From NCBI GenBank assembly GCA_030220185.1, contig JASPKZ010001231.1, positions 62,001 through 126,000 on the forward strand: a DNA stretch of 64,000 nt. The letters run 5' to 3'. Shown here piece after piece: positions 42,555-53,112 of the stretch. Each line of letters begins with the position of its first letter. Within the stretch, counting starts at the first letter, position 1. Position numbers and translations under genes: made by a program. The DNA is from Diploptera punctata (lineage: Eukaryota; Arthropoda; Insecta; Blattodea; Blaberidae). The notes beneath the pieces were generated by a model. That model saw only the letters and a program-made list of their open reading frames with translations. It had not been told where the DNA came from and made no database searches.

Positions 42555-42645
42555 GAGTTGTGCCTAACTAGTACAGTAGTAGAATGCCAGTCTGCAAAGA
42601 TGAAAATCTTAGGTTCATACACTGGCTCAGGTACAGATTTTTCTC
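42555..42645 (+). repeat. tRNA-like SINE segment
   Basis: CTAACTAGTACAGTAGTAGAATGCC, AGGTTCATACAC and the AGATTTTTCTCTCTA end match the family 3 SINE ends at 25540 and 3360. Degraded. Confidence 0.45.
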
Positions 42646-42649
42646 TCTA

Positions 42650-44514
42650 ATTATGTTGGTAAAGAAAGTAGTTATCAGGATATGAATCTCATATTGAATT
42701 GTTATTACATGGTGTGATTATTTTTTTAAGATAGCATCCACAAATTAAAAAAAAAGAAATTCAGTAACCAGCAAAAGAAATATTGTGAGATAAATACTGT
42801 CCACATAATTATTTTACAAGCTGGAAAATAGTTGTGTGTATGTATATATATCTGTAATTGACAAAAAATAGCCTTGTTGCATTGTGTGTTTAGGATCTAA
42901 TGCCATAATTTTGTTTGTGCTTTGTTATGTCCTTATCATATGAAGAAAGATATAAGTATTTTATTTCAAGCTGAAAAGTGTACAAAAGTTGAAATTTTCT
43001 CCATTTGCTGTAATGATAATACCATATTTATGAAAAATATGCTATCCTTGTCCAGGGCCACTTACAATAAACTGTTTATATATAAGCATATCAACTATTA
43101 TCTTAACTCTATTAATAAGCAAATTATTCAAAGTAATCTGTACAATATAATTTATTTTTTGTAAGCATGTGACTTCACAGAAATCAAAATAAACCATATA
43201 AAATTTTGTAGTTTTTAAATCTTCGGGAAACATTATTTACATGTAAATAATTTATTTTTTAATGTGTGTGATGTAATTTTACTTGTAATATTTTGCTAGT
43301 TTAGCAAATCTTTTTGATTTTTATATTTTTTATTTTATCTGAAGTTATACATGTTTGAAAAGTGTAAGGTTTATATTTTAAAATAAACTTCTTGCAGAAT
43401 CGAGTTAATTATAAAGAGAAATCAGCTATTTCATTTTGATACCAAGTTAGATGTAGAATTTAATAAAGGCTAAATAAATATACGTAGATTTTTATGTGGT
43501 GTAATCATAAGTTTTAAGAAGTGTGAAATTATTCATAACTTCAAGAAATAAAACCTTAAAAATAGCAGTATATTTCTGTGCGCATAACTAAGTCCATTTA
43601 CAAATAGACTGATGTACATTGTATTATTATATTAAGTTATTTGATCAATTGAGAGAAAAAAGTAAGAAAAATATTTATTGATATAAGAAGATAGAATGTT
43701 GTATTACATATACTCTGTCCTATATAGATTTAAAAAATAAAAAAATAAATCTTTTTTGTGATGTTTTCTTATTGATTTCATTATAATGTACCTTACACTT
43801 CTCCTTATTTTGAATCAAACATGCGTTATTACTTTTATTCATTCCAGGTAGTGATTGAATGGAAATATTTTTAAAATTGTTTTTTTTTTCCGAATTTCTC
43901 ATTTGGTGGTAATGTAACTTAAAATTGCCATCTTTTTGACTTCTTTTTATCTTGTAGCTTACTACTGTTATGCTAATACAAATATATTGATACTGTATAT
44001 TATGAATGTAAGTTTGGTTTATATTAGAAACATTTTCTGAAGTTTCAGTATGTTTTGTATATTAACTTAATATTTTGTAGTTTTTTAAGTTCTCATTTAT
44101 AGACAATTTAATATCGAAGCTTATATTGGGTTTAGAATCTTTGATTGTATCAGAATGTTGTGTTTATTATTTTTATAGAATATGACTGAATTAATTTTAA
44201 TGATATTAATGAAATCAGTGCAAGTAGTTAATTTCAAACCCAGCAGTTGCCTTGATTACAAGGAAAACAGTAAGAAACCTCAATTAAGTTGGTCAGCACT
44301 GAGTTTTGCACCTTGGATTTCTCAAATATGAGTCATAAATGCTATCTCCTGAGCCAACTTGCTTATTACAGCACTAGTTTTGACTACTAATGTTTTCTGC
44401 ATATTTTATCAACTTTATAAAATTCCATAGCTTTATAGAATTGAGAATTTATGTTGACATATGTACATAATGGGTCACCAAAACTTGAATCTGAATTATG
44501 TTTGATCTAACTAG

Positions 44515-44515
<1 letters not shown>
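42650..44515. other. AT-rich non-coding DNA
   Basis: No supported exon or repeat in about 1.9 kb. Confidence 0.5.

Positions 44516-44518
<3 letters not shown>

Positions 44519-44583
<65 letters not shown>
44519..44583. repeat. (AT)n(GT)n microsatellite
   Basis: About 17 AT repeats directly followed by about 14 GT repeats. Confidence 0.95.
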
Positions 44584-44585
<2 letters not shown>

Positions 44586-44689
44586 TGGTAAGTTAATGCA
44601 GAGAGGAATAGTGATATGTTGTAAAAAAAGGAGGCCTGCCTAATGAACCAGTACAAGTTGTCACACACTTTTAGTTCTTATAATGAATA

Positions 44690-44810
44690 AATATGAAATT
44701 ATTGTATTGTCACGGGTCCTCTATAAGTATACAAAGTTTCAAATCGATCCGATGATTTTAAGTGGGAGAAAATCGCGTTGAAAGATTCTGTTACATAGAT
44801 AGATAGATAT

Positions 44811-44845
<35 letters not shown>

Positions 44846-44850
44846 CAGGT
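44690..44850 (+). repeat. Interspersed repeat with GATA tail
   Basis: CACGGGTCCTCTATAAGTAT..AAATCGATCCGATGATTTTA..AAATCGCGTTGAAAG then (GATA)n at about 44801-44846. The arrangement (3' end plus simple tail) resembles the 3' terminus of an RTE-type LINE. No coding. Confidence 0.45.
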
Positions 44851-44899
44851 CAAGCTAATATAAAGCGTGTAAAAAGAAGGGGATTCAAATTTTGGTAAC

Positions 44900-45282
44900 A
44901 ATATATACATGCATTTAAGTGTCAGTATAGACATCACACCTCAGAAATCTTGAGAACATGTTTCAGAATGCTTGCATTCTATCAACTCTTTATGACTGTT
45001 GAATTGTTGGTTGATGATCCTGTATGTTACTTCCCCTCTTTAGGTTGACCAATGAACTTTCAAATCAATTTCCTGGGAAAGAGTTGATTTGGAAGTTCAT
45101 CAGTCAATCTAAAGAGGGAAGAGAAGCAACATATATGATCGCCAACCAACAATTGAATAATCAGAACGAGCTGCTTGATAGAATACAAGCGTTCTCAAAT
45201 ATGTTCTCAAGAATTCTACTAATTATAAGGTGAGATATTTATAATGACTATAAAATGTATTAAAATAAACCTCATAGTAAAT
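44900..45282. mobile_element. Fold-back Penelope-like element 8 (short)
   Basis: Arms mirror each other around 45075 (CTTTCAAATCAATTTCCTGG/ GAGTTGATTTGGAAGTTCAT). The right arm encodes GKELIWKFISQSKEGREATY, the PLE C-terminal end. Arm ends carry GAGGTGTGATG / AAGGTGAGATA. A tail (AAACCTCATAG) begins at 45268 and is cut by the next PLE copy. Left border approximate; no TSD found. Confidence 0.65.
44952..44988 (-). ncRNA. Degenerate hammerhead motif (fold-back 8)
   Basis: Minus strand: stem I GAG, TTGATAG, stem II GAATGC-AA-GCATTC, GAAA, ACATGT, stem I CTC. As in fold-back 6, position 3 is U and position 8 is A, but A9 also looks changed. Stems are intact. Confidence 0.45.
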
Positions 45283-45377
45283 AATATTTAATTTTAGGAA
45301 GTTATATTTTGAGGTTATTTTAATTATATTATTTTTGGTCTGGACATCTTACCTCAATATTAATGTTGATTTGTTCT

Positions 45378-45418
45378 TGAACATGTTTCAAAACAATTCT
45401 CTGTTTTATCTTCAGCTT
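45378..45418 (-). ncRNA. Hammerhead ribozyme motif (PLE 9)
   Basis: Minus strand: consensus core CTGAAGA, extra T, perfect stem II AAAACA/TGTTTT, GAAA, self-complementary ACATGT. Stem I is poor (one pair by my reading), so activity is uncertain. It lies after the coding stop, near the element end. Confidence 0.55.
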
Positions 45419-45435
45419 TCCCAGACTGGTTTTAT

Positions 45436-46830
45436 TTATGTTGCATTATGTTGCACCACCTGGATGTCGATGTCAGCTCCATCCTGTGGTTGGCCAAAGA
45501 ACCTCCAAACAAGGTCACCCTCCATCGGAATATCAAAATTCATAACTCTGTTTCTGTTCTTCTGAATATAAATTTTTTCCCAAATAGTCAGCTCGTTTGT
45601 ATTTTCTAACTGTTTTAATAATTTAGTGTCTGAATTAATATTATGTTTTTCAGACCAAACATGAGCAGCAACTGCAGATTTTTCAATTTCTCCATTTTTA
45701 ATATTTCTTATGTGTTCTTTGGTTCTAATTTTTAGGTTTCTTTTTGTTTTCCCTATATATATCTTTTCACAACCCATGCATTCAATTTGATATATTCCTG
45801 ACTTTTTATTTTTATCAGTTTTTTCATTTTTGTTGGTTTTTATTAGTTTATTTAAACTGTAGTTATTTTTTGGTGCTAATTTAATATTAAACTTCTCAAA
45901 TATATTTTGAAATTTATTATGTACCCAGGGGTGATATGTGAATTTCCTATATTTTTTCATAGGTGGTTCTTCTTTTTCAAGATTACTTCTGTTTATCATT
46001 TTTTGTTTTTTATACTTTTCTATCCTTTTATGTACCATTTTTTCATCAAACCCATTTTCTCTTGCTACTTTGATTATGTGTTTTTTCTCATGTTTGAAAT
46101 CTTCTTCGTTTAAGGGTAAGTTACCAATCTATGAGTTAAACTATTAAATGCTGCTAATTTATGTCCAATTGGATTGAACCCTGTTGATTTTATAAAATTT
46201 TCCGTATGAGTTTCTTTTCTATGAATCCTGAATTCAATTTTTCTTTTTTCTTCGTTTCTGACCAATTTAAGATCCAAAAAAGGTATTTGTTTATTGTCTT
46301 CTATTTCTTTGGTGAATTTAATGTTTGTACTCTGTAAATTTAATAGTTTTAGGGAATCTTCTACATGTTTTTCTTTAACAATACAAATTATATCATCAAC
46401 ATATCTACTCCAAAATTTAAACATTGTGGGATGTGCTTTAGTGATTTTACATTCAAAATCGCTCATAAATAAATTTGCCAGGAAGGGTGATAATGGGTTT
46501 CCCATTGAGAGCCCTGATTTTTGTCTATAGAAACTCCCATTGAATGTAAAAAACATTTGATCAATGCATAACGCAGTTAATTTCAAATAATCTTCTTTGA
46601 TCTCTCTGTCTATGTTGTTTTTTCTTAACCAATTGTTCAATATCTCCAAAGTTTTTTGTTTCGGTACATTTGTGAATAGTGAAACTACATCAAACGAAAC
46701 CAACCTATCTGTGGGTTCAATTTCCACTTTTTCTAATTTGTTAACTAATTCCAATGAATTTTCAATCTGCAGACTTTCAAAATTATTAATTCTTTTAAAT
46801 TGATTATTCAGCCATTTCAACATTAATATT
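45436..46830 (-). pseudogene. PLE protein: reverse transcriptase plus GIY-YIG endonuclease
   Basis: From the 5' truncation at about 46825: RT fingers/palm with LVSFDVVSLFTNVPKQKT (catalytic Asp), SGLSMGNPLSPFLANLFM, and the catalytic YVDDIICIV (46389-46415), then IPFLDLKLVRNEEKRKIEFR. A frameshift (one base lost) at about 46115 separates it from 45436-46038, which has GIYQIECMGCEKIYIGKTKR, LKIRTKEHIRNIKNGEIEKS, AAHVWSEKHNI and the end IPMEGDLVWRFFGQPQDG. This is the Penelope order (RT then C-terminal GIY-YIG). The N-terminal RT part is missing. Confidence 0.85.
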
Positions 46831-46905
46831 GAGGTAAGATGTCCAGACCAAAAATAATATAATATAACCTCATAGTGTTTACTTCCTATTAAAATATTAT
46901 TTATT

Positions 46906-47187
46906 ATATACTTTATTTTTGTCAAATTTGAATTGGGAAATATGGTTAAGTTGTTAAATTTGTTTTGTGCATTTGCTATTACTAGTTTGAGATGTTTAGA
47001 CTACATTAGAGCAGTACTATTTATATATTTTCACGAGCTTCGCTGAGATAATGCTATTTTTTAAGCAGGTGAGTTTGAAGTATAGATTTCCATAGATCAT
47101 TCATTACCTCCTCATTACGTCTACTTAGTTGTCACGGATGTTTTTTATTTAAATACTGACTTTTCTGATTTTGACATCATGTTACAG
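46906..47187. other. Intron-like DNA upstream of psq exon 2
   Basis: Ends in TTTTGACATCATGTTACAG, a plausible 3' splice site. Confidence 0.5.
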
Positions 47188-47494
47188 ATATGGATTTGTT
47201 GGTGCAGAACAGTCTACTAGATGAACATTTTAGAATTCGGAACCGACGTAGCTATTCAAGTTCAAGTCTTTTCCAAGCATTAATAGATGTGAAGCAAGGT
47301 AAAGCATCTATAGTGCTGCCAAAATGCATGGTATTCCTCGCAAGACACTGCGCAACTGGATGGCACGATGGAATATTAAGAGCGCTTATCCAATGCCTAG
47401 ACAGTTACAACTTTGTCCAACCAATCAGAAAGGTGCCAAGAGAATAAAATCTGTTATAATCCAGTCAGATGAAGAAAGAATGACTGCAATCTAA
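47188..47494 (+). pseudogene. psq-domain exon 2, frameshifted
   Basis: After acceptor GTTACAG (AG at 47186-47187) two bases precede MDLLVQNSLLDEHFRIRNRR, then SYSSSSLFQALIDVKQGKAS I, the first half of a psq domain. The second half continues in another frame (SAAKMHGIPRKTLRNWMARW NIKSAYPMP) to a TAA at 47492-47494. The join TCTATA|GTGCTGCC fits loss of about four bases (compare SVYRASKEHGIPRKTL in exon 3). In the unshifted frame the protein ends at 47447 without a recognition helix. Either a dead alternative exon, an allele, or a sequence error. Confidence 0.7.
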
Positions 47495-47499
47495 TCAGT

Positions 47500-48475
47500 T
47501 CTGTGAAGGTAAAACGTTTGTTAGTGCAATTTTGAAGCAGTTTTTTTGTGTGATACTATTGTAATTTTCCCATCCGTGTTATTCATCTGGTGAAAGGAAA
47601 ACCTTTTTTGTCTGCAGCATGTCTATATGTGTATTTGTGTGCGTGAGTGCAGTGGTGCTATCAAAACTATGTAAATTAATTAGTAATTAAATTGTTTGGG
47701 ATCTGTGATGTGTTGTGTGTTGATGTGATATCTTTGTGTTATGTATCTGTGATATGTTCTTATTTGTATAATTCAACCATCGCATTGTATTTTCTTATTG
47801 TGATTGTAAAAATATTTATTTTCTTTTACATAGTGTATGTTTATAGTATGATATTAAAACTTGTATACTTTGTGTCTTAACTTTTCCTATATTTGTCCTT
47901 TCATGGTTGAAATCCTTTCAGGAATAATTTGGGCTTCGATGCTTTTCTAGTTATTTATATTTAATAGTGCAATGAGTAGTAAATTTAATTATAGAAAATT
48001 GTTCAATTTCTAAAATTTGTATCGTGATATGTACTGCATCTGGATTGGTTTAAAATATTAAAGCATATTTATAACCGAGACATCTGGTGACCCAACAAAT
48101 TACCTAAACAGCCATGTAGTCGAGTTATTCAGTTGTGAAGTGACAGCTATACAGTGACTGTGATTGGAAGAGACTTCTGCAGGTGAAAGCATCAGAGACT
48201 GAAGATAATTAATTGTGTGATAAATAAACTTTAAAAACAAATTTATTATTATGGTAATTTGTGAGTGAGATGTCACTGATCCAAAAAGAATTTGATCAGA
48301 ATTATACTTTACCCCTATTCACAGCTGTGTTCCCTTTTAAAGTTTATTGATCTACTAATATTTTTGTCAGTTTTTTTTTTTTTTACTGGTATATTTGATT
48401 CACAGTATTACTAATTATAAGGAGGTAGGTATTAATACCTCAGCAAAATTTAAAAGATAAAGGTAAAGTAAAGTG
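47500..48475. other. Non-coding DNA
   Basis: No exon seen. GT-rich and AT-rich by turns. A TGGTGACCC word at 48090 recalls an LTR-element primer site but no LTR was demonstrable. Confidence 0.4.
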
Positions 48476-48479
48476 ATCC

Positions 48480-48715
48480 CAATACAGGCTATAGGAGACC
48501 CTTAGAGGAGTAGCAGGTTAAACATCCCACTTTTTCTAGACAGTTGGCACTTGATGTCACCCTTGCATGATGGCAGCCTTTACCCCCAGAACAAGCATCT
48601 GGTACTCATTTCCATTAGAGGCGAGTCGATCCCAGGGCCATGGTGCCACAAGAATGTTTAGGTCAGTTCAAAAACCCTGACTCCACCGGGACACCAAACT
48701 GCATTTTGAAACTAT
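48480..48715 (-). repeat. SINE-like repeat
   Basis: GC-rich block with GAGGCGAGTCGATCCCAGGG and CATGGTGCCACAAGAATG, in the orientation of a minus-strand tRNA-like end. Not repeated elsewhere in the window, so the assignment is weak. Confidence 0.35.
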
Positions 48716-48839
48716 TGTCTAAAAATGTAAAATACTACTATAAAAGACTATTAAATTAGTCCTGCTATCATTATGTTCTTAGAACTAAACCAAATTTGGC
48801 AAAGCAGGCATTGGTCTTCCATTAGAAATCAAATCTTTC

Positions 48840-49290
48840 CTTTATTTTAATCGAGCCTCATCTGTTATAAACAGGTTGCACCACGGGCAGGTTGAGGTTA
48901 GATTTTGGATAGGAGAGGTTTTAGAACGCACTGCACTATCCCATGCTACGGTAGTGAGGCATGGACTTTGAGGAAAGGAGGAGAGAGCAGGATAACTTCT
49001 AGTGAAATGAGATTCATGAGATATACAGCAGGATATACCAAATGGTATCACAAACACAATGATGATATCTTGAAGGAACTAAGTTTAGAACCGGTCATTG
49101 AATACATACATAGATACCAGAACAACTGGATGAATAATTTGCGACAAATGAGTTCAGATAGAGTTCCCAAGCCATGTTTCGTTATTGTCCAACAGGGAAG
49201 AGATCTCTGGGCTGTCCAAGGAATCACTCAATACAAAATTCATCAGTGAGATCATAACAGGTCTATAGCCCTAAGAGTTGGTTGGATGAT
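48840..49290 (+). pseudogene. LINE RT C-terminal end, copy B2 (diverged) after SINE-like head
   Basis: YGSEAWTLRKGGESRITSSE, MRFMRYTAGYTKWYHKHNDD, ILKELSLEPVIEYIHRYQNN match the ends at 27945-28250 and 59440-59783, then a GATGATGAAGAAGAAGAAG tail at 49286-49304. The preceding GGTTGCACCACGGGCAGGTT resembles the segment at 59230-59280. Confidence 0.65.
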
Positions 49291-49527
49291 GAAGAAGAAG
49301 AAGATTTTAATCGAGCTGAACTTTTTGGGTCAAATCCATAGTCAAAAGATGAACATTTTTCTCGATCTTAATGTTTTTTTTAAAGGATTGGTGAAGCTCA
49401 AAAACTGAAGCTACTTAAATTTATGAAATATTATAGATATTGAACTTTTATAAGAATAAATCACTATGAGTATTAATTTAAGATAAATTAAAATGTTTCA
49501 TACCTCTCGTCATAACCAGTCTTCTAA

Positions 49528-49570
49528 ATATATCTCAATTTCAAAGCCTTGGCAGCTTCATCTTCAGTAC
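49528..49570 (-). ncRNA. Hammerhead motif (fold-back 10, left arm), partly decayed
   Basis: Minus strand: GTA, consensus core CTGAAGA, extra T, stem II AAGC(TGCCAA)GGCTTT-type, GAAA, a mispaired stem III (TTGAGATA), then TAT. Core intact, stem III weak. Confidence 0.5.
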
Positions 49571-49671
49571 TATCTTGATGACTGATGATATGTTGATTGG
49601 AAGAACTACTTCTTCTTCCCTGTGTTGGTGGACCGATAAATCTCTGGATCATGTCAGAATCCGCGGGAATT

Positions 49672-49896
49672 TCAAAGTTCGTAAGTTTTTCTTTCTTGCT
49701 TTTCTGAATGTGGATTTTTTTCCCAAACTGAGAGTTCTTTTTGTTGTTCTATTTGTTTAATTAGACTAGCTTTTGATTCAATTAGATGTTTATAGGACCA
49801 AGCATGAGCAATTACTGCTGACTTTTCCACTTCACCATTTTTTACATTTCTAAGAAATTTGAAAACAAGGGTGAAAGAACATCTTAGAAATGTCAA
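49672..49896 (-). pseudogene. PLE GIY-YIG C-terminal part, left arm
   Basis: Minus frame FLRNVKNGEVEKSAVIAHAW, SYKHLIESKASLIKQIEQQK, ELSVWEK; shifted one frame before the MNFEIP-type end. Mirror in the right arm at 49860-50200. Confidence 0.65.
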
Positions 49897-50202
49897 AAAT
49901 GGTGAAGTGGAAAAGTCAGCAGTAGCTGCTCATGCTTGGTCCAAAAAACATATAATTGAATCAAAAGTCAGTCTAATTAAACAAATATAAAAACAAAAAG
50001 AATTCGCAGTTTGGGAAAAAATCCATATTCAGAAAAACAAGAAAGAAAACTTATGAACTTCGAAATTCCCATGGATTCTGACTTGATCCGGAGGTTTATT
50101 GGCCCACCAACAGAGGAAAGAAGTAGTAGTTCTTCCGATCGACATAACATCAGTCGTCAAGATAGTACTGTAGATGAAGCCACCAAGGCTCTGAAATCGT
50201 GA
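49860..50202 (+). pseudogene. PLE GIY-YIG C-terminal part, right arm
   Basis: KTRVKEHLRNVKNGEVEKSA, VAAHAWSKKHIIESK, a stop, then in another frame MNFEIPMDSDLIRRFIGPPT (about 50053-50112). Same region as in the other fold-backs. Confidence 0.65.
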
Positions 50203-50207
50203 TATAC
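50165..50207 (+). ncRNA. Decayed hammerhead motif (fold-back 10, right arm)
   Basis: GTA, CTGTAGA (A6 lost), stem II AGCC/GGCT, GAAA, TCGTGATA, TAC. Stem I GTA/TAC is kept, the core is not. Confidence 0.45.
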
Positions 50208-50704
50208 TTAGAAGACTGGTTATGAGGAGAGGTATGGAACATTTTATCTTATTATAGATATATCTGAAAATGGTATTTTTAACAAATCTGCTTATAATTT
50301 TATCACACATATTTAAACATTTTGTGTACGCATGCGGGTGTTGTGTAATGACAGCCATCGCCAGCAGGTGAATAATGAATGTTTCTCTGTACAAGCATAA
50401 GACTTGGTTGTGGAGTCTCGTGAATATTTCTCTTGTGGACTTAGAAGCAGTGATGACATGGGTTACCATGGTAATCTCTCTTCATTAGTGAGACAGCTTG
50501 ACAGTTAGAGTTACAGAGATGTATCTTACCATTATAAAGCACATTTTTAAATTCAGGATTAAATAACTTTCATGTTTTAAGTTTGAGATTATGATGCTGA
50601 GTTTCTTGTGTGTAAAAATTGGACTTAATCATTTCTTCTTTTTGGACCAAATCTTGCTTGTTGGGTATTTCAAAATTCATGGATCTAAATTTGTTCTGAA
50701 TGTA

Positions 50705-50790
50705 TATCTATTCAGACCGTGGCCGGGTTTGAACCCACGACCTTCGGGATCAGAAGCAAGGAGCATAACCACTAGTCCACTGTTGGGGTT
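50705..50790 (-). repeat. tRNA-like SINE head
   Basis: Minus strand AGTGGACTAGTGGTTATGCT (A box) and GTCGTGGGTTCAAACCCGGC (B box, 50718-50737), a well-kept Pol III promoter pair. Body short or absent. Confidence 0.55.
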
Positions 50791-50869
50791 ATCAAAATTT
50801 CAGGACACTTTCATCATTTCATCATTATATGATGAAGCTCCTGTACTAGATTCAATAAATAGTCTTTCA

Positions 50870-51075
50870 AAACCCTTATTTATATAGGAATGCCTGGAAA
50901 GAACATGTTGATGGAATGCCAGAAGAAAGATTTCCAAAATTATTGCTAAATTATAAACCGCATGGAAGGAGAAATGTTGGACGCCCACACAGTAGATGAT
51001 CTGAACAATTTTAACAATTCTAGTTTTCATGAAACTGGAATGAGCCAACAGGCTTAATCCCTGGATGATGATGAA
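50870..51075 (+). pseudogene. LINE RT C-terminal end, another family
   Basis: RNAWKEHVDGMPEERFPKLL, LNYKPHGRRNVGRPHSR then stops, ending GGATGATGATGAACCC at 51062-51077. This is the usual end of an insect RTE-like LINE with a trinucleotide tail. Confidence 0.6.
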
Positions 51076-51429
51076 CCCTTATTTTTATCAATAGTTTATG
51101 TATAAAAAATAATTTTTTTAAGTTAAAATGCAATCATATCCTGAACTCAAAAGTATTATAGTTAGAACAATAAAATTGCTAGGGTAGATATGTATATATA
51201 ATGACTAAGATAAAATAAGGATAAGCTCATATAATCCCATCAGGGCAAGACCTTCTATTTGCTTAGGGATGGCTCAATTATTTCTCACAGTCAGTCCAAG
51301 CAAGTTTTTTTCTTGTTTATAGTGCTTTATTTTGCCTTCTAGTTTATATTTTCTTTCCTCTACCTTTCTGGTTCTGAAGTTTTATTTTGCATCCTAGTCT
51401 ATATTTTATTTCCTCTACTTTGCACTTGG

Positions 51430-51565
51430 GTTTTGAAGCACTTTTCTACACACTATTACCCCTTGATCTTCCCTCCTTAGAGTTCTCCACTGCCCTCTGT
51501 CCGTGGCAATCTTGTCCAGTTGCCTCACTTACAGCCTGGAAGTCATTTGTCCTTCCCAGTTTACA
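51430..51565 (-). pseudogene. LINE C-terminal scrap
   Basis: Minus strand QLDKIATDRGQWRTLRREDQ preceded by a GRTNDFQAV-type piece in another frame. A terminal LINE fragment. Confidence 0.45.
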
Positions 51566-51619
51566 GATCTCACATGGTTGTAGCATAAGTCATTATATAT
51601 ATACAGTGGACACTTTTTA

Positions 51620-52485
51620 ATTCAAACTCAAGGGGGAGTTTTTAAAATTTTGAATCAACAAAAAAACGCCTAATTTTACATAGAACTGTACTCTGAAATA
51701 AATTTATTTCATGTAACTACTGCAATTTACATTCTCTGTAACACCTTTTAATTTCCATATTTTGTCATAAAATGTGTAGTCCGAGTAGTTTGACACAAGT
51801 TTAAAACACTTCAGAACAAGACTGCTCCCCCCTTAAATGTGAATGTTTTGTTAGGCATATAGTCCAGTTTCATTCAAGCTAACTCATCAGCGTGGAGTGA
51901 CGTGCACCACCCACATAAATAAAACACTTATTCTCTGCGGAGTGACGAGCACCATCTGCATGATTTCTTTACCAAAACTAGTTCTTATTTTTCGGGAATG
52001 ATTCACTAAATAAATGATTAAATAATATAATTTTGTAGAGGAAAGAAATATGCTTATATTTGATATATGAAATTAATAATATAACTTATTTTCAAATTGT
52101 ATAATTTATTGTTAAATGTGGGTAAGTTTGAAGTACTGATTGAGCATGTTCTATATCTGGTGCATTTGATTTATTATCATTCTTTGTAAAAATATACAAT
52201 GACAACACAATTTGTAAACTGCAATCTTATAGAGGAGATCTCAAGCTTTCAATTAACATACAATTTATATTTTATATATTTTTTGTTCATGTAGTTTCTC
52301 ATTGTTTTTCTGGACTGTGTTAGAGACTGTTAGTCCGCGTTTCTCTGCTCTCTTTCCGGAAACCATGAAACTATTTAAAACTTTATTTATATGGCTAAGT
52401 TGGTGAAGGTTTCCTCTTTCAAATGAAATATGTGACACTTATATGGCACTAAATTTGTGAAAGAAATTCTAACTTGAATGAGTGA
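51620..52485. other. Non-coding DNA
   Basis: No feature recognised. It may hide the missing end of the mariner that follows. Confidence 0.45.
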
Positions 52486-52491
52486 CTCTGT

Positions 52492-53110
52492 TCAATCCTG
52501 TTGAAGACACTGACGCACTGCTTTCCGAATATCCTCCAGCATCTCGTAGCGTTGGCCTCTCATCTGCTCCTTCACAGAACCGAAAAGATGGTAGTCGGAG
52601 GGTGTCAAATCGGGACTATGGGGAGGATGTGGAAGAGTTTCCCACCCAAATGTCCTGATCTTCTCCACAGTGGCACGAGCAGTGTGAGGATGCGCATTAT
52701 CGTGTTGCAGAATGATCTTCCTTCCAGGGCGTTTGTCGTGCAATGCACGACGGAGCTTCACAAGTGTCTGGATATAGTGGGCAGCATTTATGGTTTGTCC
52801 AGGTTCAAGAAATTCAACCAGAATGCAACCTTGCGCATCCCAGAAGATGCTGCCCATAACTTTCCCAACAGATTGCACTGTCTTCGCTTTTTTCTTTGAT
52901 GGCGAATTCAAGTGGTGCCATTCCATACTCTGGCATTTTGTTTTAGGCTCGTAGCGATGAAACCAGCTTTTGTCACCTGTCACAATACTCGTCAAAAAAT
53001 CATCACCTTCATTTCAAAATCTCTGAAGAAGGTTATGGGTGATGGTTCTTCTCTGAAGTTTGTGGTCTTCACTCAATAAACGTGGAACCCAACGGGCACT
53101 AACTTTTCGG
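52492..53110 (-). pseudogene. Mariner transposase, catalytic half
   Basis: GYRKVSARWVPRL at 53075-53112, a frame break, then SIVTGDKSWFHRYEPKTKCQ, ILQHDNAHPHTA and HSPDLTPSDYHLFGSVKEQM: the mariner DD34D set, though the first motif is GDKSW where mariners usually have GDETW. Ends early at QQD. Confidence 0.8.
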
Positions 53111-53112
53111 TA

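Larger units (their letters stand above)
45283..46905 (-). mobile_element. Penelope-like element 9, longest copy (RT + GIY-YIG)
   Basis: Both borders carry inverted tails: GGAAGTTATATTTTGAGGTT from 45297 and AACCTCATAGTGTTTACTTC from 46867. A short inverted arm (CATTAATATTGAGGTAAGAT, about 46821-46840, and its mirror at 45343-45362) gives the same fold-back plan with one very long and one very short arm. The long arm holds RT, GIY-YIG and a hammerhead. The same family end is repeated at 60290-60395. It sits in the tail of fold-back 8. Confidence 0.8.
49430..50261. mobile_element. Fold-back Penelope-like element 10, 11-bp TSD
   Basis: ATTATAGATAT at 49430-49440 and 50251-50261 flanks an inverted PLE pair meeting near 49860. 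The left end has the reversed tail (AAGAATAAATCACTATGAG, 49452-49470). Coding in the arms covers HLRNVKNGEVEKSAVAAHAW and the WEK..IPMDSDLIRRFIGPP end. Each arm has a decayed hammerhead near its outer end. Confidence 0.8.

Noticed and set aside
44519..44850. CRISPR-like or regulatory repeat block
   Set aside because: It is plain dinucleotide and GATA microsatellite sequence in an insect genome.
48065..48110. LTR end plus primer-binding site (GAGACATCTGGTGACCCAAC)
   Set aside because: Only one LTR-like end, no matching start, no gag/pol nearby and no TSD.
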